A stretch of 64,000 bases of DNA from Megaustenia siamemsis (lineage: Eukaryota; Mollusca; Gastropoda; Stylommatophora; Ariophantidae). The notes beneath the pieces were generated by a model, which made no database searches, had not been told where the DNA came from, and saw only the letters and a program-made list of their open reading frames with translations. A program made the position numbers and the translations under genes. The DNA is taken from contig JAVIAB010000051.1 of the NCBI GenBank assembly GCA_032433765.1, positions 75,940,712 to 76,004,711 on the forward strand, in the 5' to 3' direction. Below, piece by piece: positions 46,873-56,010 of the stretch; positions within the stretch are counted from its first letter, which is position 1; each line of letters starts with the position of its first letter.

Positions 46873-47201
46873 GTAAAGGTAAAGAACGAGACCTGAATAG
46901 GCGTCTGAGCACACGAGTTTTCACCCATATGTGTTCGGATCCCTATCAAAAAGTGTCCGGAGACTTCTAGATAGTGTCGCTTCAAGCATCGAAACTCCCG
47001 ATGCGAGATGATAGTCCTCACCTTCCCAGAGTACTATAACCTGGTACCCATTTCTGACAGCGACTGGCCCGACCGCGGGGTTATTTTTTTCTCAACCACG
47101 ATTACAATTCACACTGCTTCCAGCGGGAATCGAACACGGGTTGTCCGAACGTCGGTAGCTCAGTCGGGTGGTTTTTCCAACTAGGCTACCGAGGCCCCCA
47201 A
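46873..47201 (-). mobile_element. SINE-2, second copy
   Basis: Matches 3799-4147 along its length in the same orientation: A-box-like tagcctagttgg and B-box-like gttcgattcccgctgg on minus, the ATGGGTACC core, and the taaaggtaaag-type tail (on +). The flanks atatt / atatt give only a weak TSD. More eroded in the core-to-tail region than copy 1. Confidence 0.82.
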
Positions 47202-47389
47202 ATAATATTAAATCTTAGATCTTAAATTGCCTCCCACCATGTCATGTTTATTAGAACAATGCATATTTATTCACGACACTGTATTTGTGACATGTTTTCA
47301 ATTGAATCATATATCTTCAACAATAATTGCCTTAATCATTCGCGTGATTTTCTGCTTCCTTCTGTGAAACTACATCTCCATTTTTTTCC

Positions 47390-47720
47390 AATTTATCTTC
47401 TTATTTGTTAATTAACTGTCCACAATGTCCACCCACACGTTAAAATTAGCACAATAGAACATCGACAAAACACTTGCTCTTATCCCAGTTAACAAAGATG
47501 TCTTGTGCGTGATGCTCTTCATTCTCCAAAATGCTATTTTCTGACAGACATGCTCTTGTGTTAACTTCATTCGCAGCATAACCAGATCCCTGCTACTGCT
47601 AACACATCAATATTTTAAAATACAGAATATTGCAACAATGTTTTTTTTTCTTTACCTACATTCATTTTACAATGTAGAAAATTGTGTAGCATTTTAGTTA
47701 CTTTTGTTCATGCAGAGGTA
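47390..47720 (-). pseudogene. Possible LINE-A/A2 remnant
   Basis: Minus-strand reading includes LRMKLTQEHVCQKIAFWRMK and LLTGIRASVLSMFYCANFNV, laid out like RCRMTQAKATFQKMRKIL...TETRKRVLKCY in LINE-A2. Heavily diverged. Confidence 0.4.
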
Positions 47721-47829
47721 TTTATATTCACTTCATTTAGCAGCCATGTCTACCAATCGCAAGTATATGTTTTTTCATGAATAATATTAAGACAGTGTAT
47801 ACACAGAATATACATTTATTCGACTAGGA

Positions 47830-47982
47830 CAGCACACGGTACAGCAACAATTGCAAGGCTAAATAAAACCTATTCGGAAAGACACAAATATCACTCTTGA
47901 CTCAAAAATCAGGCATACTAGTTAACTATCAATTACTCAATACGCTTGTGAAACATGGACCTTTACAGGAGAGCGCATCATC
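47830..47982 (+). pseudogene. Short LINE fragment (YACETWTF motif)
   Basis: Broken plus-strand reading GTATIARLNKTYSE... then YACETWTFTGE (about 47941-47973), the region downstream of the YLG motif in LINE ORF2. The opposite-strand LINE-D end starts directly after. Confidence 0.5.
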
Positions 47983-48340
47983 ATCGAGTGCCATCTCCGC
48001 AACGAAGGTTCTATACCATGGAGCGCCATTCTGCTGTCTCTTGCTTTGATGGTGCAGGTTGTCATAGGCTGGTTTGTCTATCTTTTGATGTTACTCGCCC
48101 ATGTTAGTCTTGGTCTGCCTCTGTCTCTTTTACCTTGTATTTTTCCCTCCAGTGTTACTTTTAGTAGGCTGTTGTGTCTTTTAACATTGTCCAAAAATCG
48201 CATTTGTCTTGTTTGAATTGTGTTTAGTAGTTCTCTTTTCATTTTTAATTGTTTTAAGACTTCATCGTTTGTTTTATTTTCCTTCCAACCAATTTTAACT
48301 ATTCTTCTATATATCCACATTTGAAAGTCTCTCACAGCAG
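47983..48340 (-). pseudogene. LINE-D ORF2 C-terminal fragment
   Basis: Minus frame 48335-48078 encodes MRDFQMWIYRRIVKIGWKEN, KTNDEVLKQLKMKRELLNTI, QTRQMRFLDNVKRHNSLLKV and IQGKRDRGRPRLTWASNIKR, the same tail as 50460-51120. The 3' end continues through cgctccatggtatagaacc... to an ATC-repeat terminus at about 47984. Confidence 0.8.
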
Positions 48341-48439
48341 AGCTACAGTATAAATTAGAAGGAATGGAGATTACATGTTATCGTTAGGTTTCAAGCAACT
48401 CCTATTTGATAGTATTACAATTTTAAAAAGTCCACAAAA

Positions 48440-48800
48440 GGTTACAATAATCAACTGGAGAACGTGATGATCTTTTGACCATTGTAAATAAACGCATTGT
48501 AAATAAACGCATTGTAAATAAACGCATTGTAAATAAACGCATTGTGAATAAACGCATTGTAAACAAACGCATTGTAAATAAACGCAAAATGAAATAGTTT
48601 GGCCTCTTATCTCGGTCATCTGGGCAGAGAAAAACTATTCTGCAACGAACTGTGAAAAGTGGGAGAAGAAGAGGTAGACAGAGAAAAGGATGGGAAGAGA
48701 ACATCGAAGAATAACAAAACCTCGACTTCACATAGTTTAAAAGATGGAATAAAGATAGAGATAAATGGAGAAGGTTGACGAAATATGACAATTTAAAATA
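48440..48800 (+). pseudogene. LINE-E ORF2 C-terminal fragment containing an internal 15-bp expansion
   Basis: After the 15-bp array the plus strand reads KRKMK*FGLLSRSSGQRKTI, then LQRTVKSGRRRGRQRKGWEE and WRRLTKY, the standard LINE-E tail with a few stops. Upstream (48449-48480), gtgatgatcttttgacc matches the LINE-E copy at 11040 (reverse complement). Confidence 0.75.
48481..48585. repeat. 15-bp minisatellite (7 copies) inside LINE-E
   Basis: Seven units of attgtaaataaacgc with two single-base variants (gtgaata, gtaaacaaac). It lies in the LINE-E coding region, where uninterrupted copies have the sequence only once. The period preserves reading frame. Confidence 0.93.
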
Positions 48801-48924
48801 AAAAAGAAGAAAAAAGTGGTATGGTAACAGCTTTACGTGGTAATTAACAAAATTAGTTAATGACAAAAGTCGACGTTTCGGTCAAGTAGGCCTTCAGCTG
48901 GAACAAAAAACAACAACACAAATA

Positions 48925-48955
48925 TATTTATATATATATATATATATATATATAA
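48925..48955. repeat. (TA)n microsatellite
   Basis: About 30 bp of TA repeat between the LINE-E fragment and the mariner relic. The adjacent sequence (48801-49055) has no recognised gene. Confidence 0.85.
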
Positions 48956-49055
48956 GGATATGTACACAAATCTAACTACATGGCGATAATATGCTAGATA
49001 CACAAGAAAGGAAATAAAAGAAGATAACTTCCCTGTGGTCCAGAGAAGAGAGAGA

Positions 49056-49419
49056 TTAATTTGGTTGCACATTCAACCATTTTGTCACCAAGGCCATGGT
49101 ATCTGTCTGCATCGTCGTATCATTGTCCCTTGAGAGATTTTGCAATGGTCCGAACAAATGTAAGTTACCTGATAACAGATCGGGGCTGTATGCTGGGTGT
49201 TGCAGAACTTCCCACCATTTTCTTGCTGACGCGTCCTGCACAATGTCCGCAACACGTAAACGAGCAATGTCATGCATCAGAATCTCACCACGCGAAAGCA
49301 TGGTGGGTTTCTTATTCTTGATGGCTGTATGCAGTTTGTCTAGTGTGTCTTTGTAGCAGATGGCATGGATGTTCTCACCAGACTCCTTAATCTCTGCCAA
49401 CAGAAGCCCTTCATGGTAA
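49056..49419 (-). pseudogene. Mariner transposase, C-terminal part
   Basis: Minus frame 49400-49056 reads GLLLAEIKESGENIHAICYK..., ILMHDIARLRVADIVQD (second catalytic Asp in MHD retained; usual HDNARPH is HDIARLR) and WWEVLQHPAYSPDLLSGNLH. In mariners the third Asp of the DD34D triad lies in the SPDLAPSD block; here that position reads Asn (SPDLLSGN). The enzyme is therefore inactive even apart from interruptions. The frame continues upstream across the SINE into 49683. Confidence 0.85.
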
Positions 49420-49682
49420 ATAAAGTAAAAAAGTATGGAGCCCCCGTCACGCCAAGTGGCATATACGGAATATGGTGTTAGTGACCATCAATTTTACAGA
49501 CCTTCAACACATGATTTTTTGGGGTAATGTGGTCGGTATTACGACCGTCCCTCTTTACTATCTCAGAAAAAATCCGGTACCCATTAAAGGCTGGGTGAAC
49601 CCGGAAGCCGTCGGTTGGGATCGAACACTACCTCTTGTCCTTTGTAGTCCAGTTCACTAACCACTGAGCTATCGCTGCTCCC
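49420..49682 (-). mobile_element. SINE-1 inserted in the mariner relic
   Basis: Complete SINE-1 in reverse: the head at the right (gctatcgctgctccc), B box gggatcgaaca with one change, core tacccattaaaggctgggtg, hairpin acgccaagtggc, and tail at left (aaataaagtaaaaaagta). Flanks tcatggtaa (49411-49419) and tcctggtaa (49683-49691) form a 9-bp TSD with one mismatch. Excising it restores TVFCYQEGLLLAEI of the transposase. Confidence 0.88.
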
Positions 49683-49868
49683 TCCTGGTAACAAAAGACA
49701 GTCAGCTACACCTTACTAGCGGAAACCTGTGACTTCAATTTGTTGAGTTTTGGTGACCCAGGATGTTTCCATTGCATGCTCACTGTTTTGCTGCACGGCT
49801 CAAAGTGGTGTCAACACAACGCATCGCCTGCCACTATGGGCAACAAAATGGTGGCACCACGACTTATC
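49683..49868 (-). pseudogene. Mariner transposase, central catalytic segment
   Basis: Minus strand reads HHFEPCSKTVSMQWKHPGSP, then KLNKLKSQVSASKV and LTVFCYQ. This is the mariner region just after the first catalytic Asp (TGDE-W-HH-EP...SM-W-HPGSP). The adjoining 49828-49868 is one unit of the 43-bp repeat (RWDKSWCHHFVAHSGRR). Confidence 0.82.
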
Positions 49869-51239
49869 CCATCTACACTCATTAATATAAACAGAGGAGT
49901 AAAGACAAGATAGCATCCTATCACCAACCTTGTTCAATCTATACACTGAGCAAATCTTTAAAAACATGACAGAGATGCCACACTTAAAAATTAATGGAAA
50001 GATAATCAGTAACCTAAGATATGCTGATGATACTGTATTACTAGCAGAAAATCCTAAAGATCTACAACAATTACTTAATGAAATAAACATGACAAGCAAA
50101 CAATATGGATTAGATATGAATATCAAAAATACTAAAACTATGATCATAAGGAAAGAACATTCTCAAGATCTACAAAAAAATATCAAAGTTGAAGGATTAC
50201 ACCTGGAGACAGTTCAGAGCAACAACTATCTTGGACATACTATAACCAGTTACGGGAAATGTAAAATTGAAATAAACAAAAGAATAGGAATGGCAAAAAG
50301 TAATTTTAATGCCATGAAAAATATAATAACATTAAAACAAATAACTCCAGGGCTAAAACTAAGAATAGCAAAATGTTACATACTCAATATTCCTGTGTGG
50401 TGCAGAAACATGGACATTAGACAAGAATACAGAACAGAAAATTGAATACTTTGAAATGTTGATTTATAGAAGAATAGGTAGAATTGGATGGAAAGAAAAG
50501 AAAACAAACGATCTTCTTCTTCTTCTTCCTCTTCTATTCTTCCTCTGTTGCCGTTGGCGTCGAGGGGAGAAACAATCTGCGATTCTTTGCTCTTCTGTTG
50601 GCCTCTTCTGATGTTATTCCTCTTAGTGACTCTAGTATTCCCTTTATCCATCTCTTTCTCGGTCTTCCTCTTAATCTGACGTTTTCGTAGCGTTTGTTTA
50701 TGGCTCTTTGATTCATTGTTAGTTCTTTCTGTCTTGTTATGTGGCCGAACCAATTTATCTGTTGTTTCTTTATGTATTTGATGGCTGGTTTCTCCATTAT
50801 TTTGGCTCTGAGCACTGTTGTGTGTATGTTACGTTGTCCTCTGCCGCTGTGCTAGTTCTGTCGCAGAGTAAGGGCTGTGTTTATGTTACCAGTGCTTGCC
50901 CACGCACTGAGGTCACCAGTGCGAACAAACAATGAAAACAAACGATGAAGTTTTAAAACAATTAAAAATGAAAAGAGAACTACTAAACACAATTAGAACA
51001 AGACAAATGAAGTTTTTGGGGCATGTTAAAAGACACAACAGCCTACTAAAAGTAATATTGGAAGGGAAAATACAAGGTAATCGAGGCAGAGGCTGACCAA
51101 AACTAACATGGACGAGTAATATCAAAAGATGGACAAATCAGTCTATGACAATCTGCACCATTAAAGCAAGAGGCAGAGCGGTATGGCGCTCCATCGTAGC
51201 CAACCTTCGATGCAGAGACGGCATTCAATGAAAAAAAAA
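49869..51239 (+). mobile_element. LINE-D inserted in the mariner-derived minisatellite
   Basis: Flanked by cgacttatc (49860-49868) and cgaattatc (51240-51248), a 9-bp TSD with one mismatch; ends in an A-run. Content in order: NRGV..., a one-base slip, then QDSILSPTLFNLYTEQIF (motif B), ISNLRYADDTVLLAENPKDL (motif C, YADD at about 50020), VEGLHLETVQSNNYLGHTIT, and LKLRIAKCYILNI with a frameshift. Then, after the nested insert, NDEVLKQLKMKRELLNTIR, KFLGHVKRHNSLLKVILEGK and the terminal basic tail. Frame 49930-50445 (171 aa) is the longest RT piece in the window. 5' truncated before motif B. Confidence 0.88.
50513..50933 (-). mobile_element. LINE-C 3' end nested inside LINE-D, 13-bp TSD
   Basis: TSD gaaaacaaacgat at 50500-50512 and 50934-50946. 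The minus strand encodes IMEKPAIKYIKKQQINWFGH, ITRQKELTMNQRAINKRYEN and RLRGRPRKRWIKGILESLRG, ending in (GAA)n at the left. About 115 bp at the 5' side (50820-50933) does not match other LINE-C copies. Confidence 0.9.
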
Positions 51240-51932
51240 CGAATTATCGCCGCCACTAAGGGCAACAAAGTGTTGGCACCACGACTTATCGCCCGCCACT
51301 ATGGGCAACAAATAGGTGGCACCGCGACTTATCGCCCGCTGCTATGGTCAACAAAGTGGTGGTACCACGACTTATCACCCGCCACTATGGGCAACAAAGT
51401 GGTGGCACCACGACTTATCGCCCGCCCCTAAGGGCAACAAATAGGTGGCACCGCGACTTATCGCCCGCTGCTATGGGCTACAAAGTGGTGGCACCACGAC
51501 TTATCGCCCGCCACTAAGGGCAACAAATAGGTGGCACCACGACTTATCGCCCGCTGCTATGGGCAACAAATAGGTGGCACCACGACTTATCGCCCGCCAC
51601 TAAGGGCAACAAATAGGTGGCACCGCGACTTATCGCCCGCTGCTATGGGCAACAAAGTGGTGGTACCACGACTTATCACCCGCCACTATGGGCAACAAAG
51701 TGGTGGCACCACGACTTATCGCCCGCCACTATGGGCAACAAAGTGGTGGCACCACGACTTATCGCCCGCTGCTATGGGCAACAAAGTGGTGGTACCACGA
51801 CTTATCACCCACCACTATGGGCAACAAAGTGGTGGCACCACGACTTATCGCCCGCCACTAAGGGCAACAAATAGGTGGCACCGCGACTTATCGCCCGTTG
51901 CTATGGGCAACAAAGTGGTGGCACCACGACTC
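51240..51932. repeat. 43-bp minisatellite derived from mariner transposase (about 16 copies)
   Basis: Unit contains gacttatcgcccgccactat and gggcaacaaagtggtggcac. On the minus strand each unit reads GDKSWCHHFVAHSG in one frame, the mariner TGDETW-CHHFEP neighbourhood of the first catalytic Asp. Variants (aggtggcaccg, gctgctat, ctaaggg) alternate in a higher-order pattern. One further unit lies at 49828-49868 on the other side of LINE-D. The + frames of 155 and 82-85 aa are artefacts. Confidence 0.92.
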
Positions 51933-52231
51933 ATCGACAGGTCCATCCGTTTTGCTGCATCAACCTCTGCGATGGGTTCTTCTGTCGCAACAATATGAAC
52001 CTGACCTGGTCGCGGAAGATCTTTCGTTAACTCACGTTCGTCTCGAAACATTCGTGCCCAGCCATTCACTGTAGTCTTAGACATGTCTTTGTCACTAGAC
52101 ACTGCTTGCATTCGGCGTAGAAAGTCGACCCTTTGGCTGTCAGGAACTGAATACCGATTCGCTGTTAAGCCATGAGCGAATTCTGTATCACACCGGCCAC
52201 TTTCCAACGGTCCTGTTTGCAGCAAAACCAA
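51933..52231 (-). pseudogene. Mariner transposase, N-terminal part
   Basis: Minus frame from 52231: QRVDFLRRMQAVSSDKDMSK, TTVNGWARMFRDERELTKDL, PRPGQVHIVATEEPIAEVDA, then AKRMDLS before entering the 43-bp array. This is the mariner paired HTH region (W-..F-.GRE..-D.PRPG). About 100 residues between VDA and the DETW motif are missing or were lost when the array formed. Confidence 0.82.
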
Positions 52232-52497
52232 TGACGATTACGCGGAGAACGATCACATACACAATTGCACGTACATATACGAAATTATATATATATATAT
52301 ACTTAAGGATTTTTTTTCAGTAAAAAAACGTTGAATTGAACCTTAATATCTCAAAGAGAAATTGTGATACATCAGATCTTTGAAGTTCTAGTGTTCAAAA
52401 ACTTGTCGTGTTATAATGATAGAACAATACCATATTGTATTATTTATCAAAGTAATACTTAAAAACTGACAATAAATCTGTTATTTTAAGCCATACA
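52232..52497. other. Spacer; expected position of the mariner 5' end
   Basis: Contains a short TA repeat at 52287-52301. I could not identify a terminal inverted repeat with confidence. Confidence 0.4.
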
Positions 52498-52957
52498 ATC
52501 ATCATGGTTATCATGTGCCATACGGTTGTCATGACCTTCCATAATTCTTTATACACAGCACATCGTATCCAATTCTGTTGTTGACTGTTTTCCGTGCCAA
52601 AGCACCAAACTATCCAGTATCTTCATTCTTTGTCGTCCGTAAACTCGCATTCCCTCTATTTTGACAGTTGTAAATAAGTATTCCAACTTTCCTCCACTCA
52701 TGATGTGCCCGAAAAATGTTGATTTTTTTCTTTCTGATGTTTCTTTTTGTGTTGGCTTCTTAGAGAATTTCCTCGTTGGTCTTTTTAGCTGCGCAGGTAA
52801 TTCTCAACATTCTTCTGAGAAATCCCGTCTCTGCGGCCTTTAATCGTCTTTTCATTTGTTTGTCTACTGTCTATGATTCAATTTCATACGTCACAATTGG
52901 CTCTAACACAGGTGAACTATCTTTCTCACTTTTATTGACATAGATTTGTTGCGTGAC
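52498..52957 (-). pseudogene. LINE-A ORF2 C-terminal part, left of R3
   Basis: Reverse-complement match to 60150-60610: 3' end aatcatcatggttatcatgtg..., a region for TVNNRIR-like and RGRQR..I sequence, FFGHIMSGGKLEYL, RRMLRIT.AAKK..., RLKAAETG and VLEPIVTY. It is interrupted by R3 on the right; the LINE continues at 53310. Confidence 0.75.
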
Positions 52958-53309
52958 TCATAGCTGATGGCTTGCGCCAAGATCGGTGAACCAAAACCAT
53001 CCAGACCCTGCTCCACCTCTCCGCGGTGCCTCCAGTAACAGACTAACCTGTCTAGTCTGGCCAAGCGAGCAGGTATCGAAGAGGGAAGACAACCCGGTAC
53101 TCAAAAACGTCGTGCTGAAGTCGGATGTGTTGGGCCGAAAGGCGCAGATATCACAGTGTTACACATCAAACTGCAACACAACGCAATCACTTTCACTTAA
53201 CGTCCTTTTAAGGGCGGATGACGAAGAGGAAGTCTAAAGTCTACGAATACTCTAGAATACTTTAGTCATCGGGCGAACGCATCCATCCATCCATCCATCC
53301 ATCCATCCA
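52958..53309 (+). mobile_element. R3 copy splitting LINE-A, with (CATC)n tail
   Basis: Reverse complement of 4766-5142 (landmarks ggcttgcgcc, gaaccaaaaccatccagacc, cctgtctagtctggcc). Its sense 3' end runs into seven CATC units (53281-53309). LINE-A sequence reads up to both borders, with about 15-18 bp of the LINE missing at the junction. No clear TSD. Confidence 0.75.
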
Positions 53310-53535
53310 TTTTCTGAAATGCTATTCTATCCTCAGCTATTCTACCTTTTATTTATGTGGGACATCTTCCGTCGGATGTTACCATTGTGCTCAAGTATTT
53401 TGACGCTCTGCACTTGCTTTAGATTTGTCCCGTTTATTTTTTATTTGCATGAAGGTGATGATTGTTTCTTCCATATGACCATCCCTTCTGTTTTCTTACT
53501 ATTCAGACTGAGACCTTTCTTGTACCCATAAAATA
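53310..53535 (-). pseudogene. LINE-A ORF2, right of R3
   Basis: Reverse-complement match to 59915-60120: the region encoding LSLNSKKTEVKVI, SIKINKTNLKQVQRLKYLGT and AQAKIAFQKM. Frameshifted. Confidence 0.72.
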
Positions 53536-53978
53536 CTATATTTAAAAAAAATAAAATTAGTACTTTTAATAAGAGTTTTCAAATTTAGTACACGGCATGA
53601 GTCACGTCGTCTTGACACATGTATTCCCTGCCCATCTAAGCAGTTGCTAGATAAATGACTTTCACGAGTAAGGAATTATCGTATATTAAGGGTTGAACAA
53701 AAATATGGGGGAACCCCAAAATGACTTGATGAAATTCAAAGCACCGGCGGTCTTCATTTGTGCAGAAGATTTTATCAGTGTGAAAATTGGGTTCATCTGG
53801 GAGAAGTCAAGTCCAAATTTAGCAGTAAACATTGGGATGCTGTTGATAGTGCTCATTAGCTGCAATTGTGCAGCAGGCACTTATTTCTTTCTTTATCATG
53901 ATTTCGCAATCGCACTTACAGTCTGAATATTCTGGAACTCAAATCTCTTAAATAAACTCTCATCATAAGTAAATTTTT
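53536..53978. other. Unassigned spacer
   Basis: A 77-aa + frame (53693-53926) and a 64-aa - frame (53880-53686) overlap. The minus one (IPMFTAKFGLDFSQMNPIFT...) looks protein-like in composition, but I do not recognise it and it has no supporting context. Confidence 0.4.
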
Positions 53979-54210
53979 TACAAAGGACAAGAGGTCGGGT
54001 TCGATCCTGACCGACGGCTTCCGGGTTCACCCAGCCTTAAATGGGTACTGGATTTTTTTCTGGGAAAGTAAAGCGGTACGGGCGTAATATCGACCACATT
54101 ACTCCAAAAATAATGTGCCGAAGGTCTGTAAAAATTATGGTCACTAACACCATATTCCCTATACGCCACTTGGCGTGACGGGGCTCTTTACATTTTATTT
54201 TTTTTTAAAT
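53979..54210 (+). mobile_element. SINE-1 copy, 5' truncated
   Basis: Starts at tacaaaggacaagaggtcgg (A box lost), with B box ggttcgatcctg, core cacccagccttaaatgggta, the cgggcgtaatatcgacc segment, the end hairpin and a T-rich tail. Confidence 0.85.
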
Positions 54211-55246
54211 AAGTAACATTCCTTTCTGGCATTTGTGTCTTTTCTCCCAACAGAGGGCGGGTTTTCCTTCCTTGTTTCAAATTGTCATAAAACATTTCAA
54301 GTTCAAAAGAACAACTTATGTTGATTGATCAATTGTCTACTCTCTTCTCCAAAGTCATTTTGAGCTAAAATTTTAAACCGCACTTACAACTTCAAGATAG
54401 TTTTTCCTGTCTTCAGAAAGCTCAGCTCCTCTTTTTCAAGTTAATATCAAAGGGCTGCTGTCACTGTGTATTTGCCGCAGGCATCCAGGGCGTGTCGACA
54501 CTCCGCACAGTAACTTGCCTTATTAGAAATTCGGCGCCAACATCAGCTGATAATTATAATAACAGTAAATCCTAGGCCATATAGTACAAACATAACAACT
54601 CTAGTTATCAAATACTTTACATTTAAAATATATATCTGGGCATCGTTACAATCAGAAAAGTTTTTGAACGATTTCTGTATCGTTCCGGTTGAGAAAATCC
54701 TGCCAGGATAAATTTAAAAATGACGCCAAAATAGCGATCACAACTCTTTAGTGGAATGGTCATTTTAAAATTGCTACGGTGACAGCGTGGTGTCTGCACT
54801 GTGCTGACACATGGAAGCTTTTCATTTACAGTGATAATATTGTTAACCTATAGGTCATCGGTGCAGCGTTTTTAGTCTTTATCGCCGTCAATTTGATGTC
54901 TCTCTTTCACTCATTCATGTGTGCATTTATTTATATACACCAGCGTTATACCCGTTCGTCGCTACAGAATTTGCTTTAGATCATCCCTTTTGACTGCAAT
55001 GACATTTCCTCCGATGTGATGAAAAACATAAATTTATCATAAATAAAATGGATAATGTACTATAGTATACGACGAAGATTTTAAAAAAGCAGGCCACAGG
55101 CCAAAACGTCAGTATTGTGTTGTTTTCCTTCCTTGTAAAGCTGTCATCATACTTTGGAGTGTTTAGCACACCCCACCACTGGCTCTTTAAAAAAAGCACT
55201 TTCGCGAACAAAATAAATGTAAAATATACACGTTATTTATTGCTCT
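54211..55246. other. Unassigned 1-kb spacer
   Basis: No recognised gene or repeat. Frames are short. Confidence 0.5.
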
Positions 55247-55630
55247 ACTGAAAGACTTCAGCAGTCACAGAGATGTGATTTCTCAGAAGAATGTTGGAAG
55301 TTCACTGGACAGCTAAAAAGACCAAGGAAGAAATTTCAACGAGGTCAACACAAAAATGGAGCTCCTAAAAAACATCAAAAAGAAACAATGAACATTTTTC
55401 TGGCACATCATGAGAAGAGAAAGTTGAAATACTTGGTTACAACTGACAAAATACAGAGAAAGAGAGATTGCAGACGACAAAGAGAGAAAATACTACATTG
55501 CTTGGTGTCATTGCATGGAAAACAGTAAACAACAGAATCTATACGATGTGTCGTGTATAAAGAATTATGGAAGGGCATGATCGCCTACGCCAATCGGTAT
55601 GACACTTGATGATGATGATTATGAATGAGG
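55247..55630 (+). pseudogene. LINE-A ORF2 C-terminal fragment
   Basis: Plus-strand match to 60235-60615: ...FLRRMLEVHWTAKKTKEE, then HFSGTS-like (from FFGHIM), EKERLQTTKRE, LGVIAWKTVNNRIYTM and a gatgatgatgatt terminus. Several stops. Confidence 0.78.
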
Positions 55631-55775
55631 GAAACGTATTTCCTCATTCTGGTAACACTGCCTTATGTTTGTTTTATTTTAACAACAATCTTCTAGTGAT
55701 TATCACAACCACTACCCCTCCCCACATGTAAACAGTAGAGCTATTAACTATTTTATCTTCAGTTTGCATTCAACA
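55631..55775. other. Short unassigned spacer
   Basis: No recognised feature. Confidence 0.5.
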
Positions 55776-56010
55776 TGTTTTATATAGAAGCTATATAAGT
55801 TCTTTCACTCTTACGTGTTTTACAAAGAAATTACATAATTTATTTTACCCTTACGTGTTTTACAGAGACGCTATATACTTTCTTTCACTCTTACGTGTTT
55901 TACAAAGAAATTACATAATTTATTTTACTCTCACGTGTTTTACAAAGAAATTACATATTTTTTAAATTCTATAGAAACTATATAATTTCTTTCGTTCTCA
56001 CCCTTGAAGC
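55776..56010. repeat. About 40-bp minisatellite (5-6 degenerate copies)
   Basis: Unit contains cttacgtgttttacaaagaa and attacataatttattttac, with variants acgctatatactttctttc. Units at about 55776, 55812, 55852, 55892 and 55932, then decayed copies. Confidence 0.85.

Noticed and set aside
51531..51998. 155-aa open frame (APRLIARCYGQQIGGTTTYRPPL repeats)
   Set aside because: Sense-strand shadow of the 43-bp array whose real ancestry is the mariner transposase on the minus strand.
53686..53926. Small conserved-looking protein (IPMFTAKFGLDFSQMNPIFT on minus)
   Set aside because: The composition is protein-like, but it is a single short frame with an overlapping frame on the other strand, and no family was recognised. 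A protein search of this frame would decide it.
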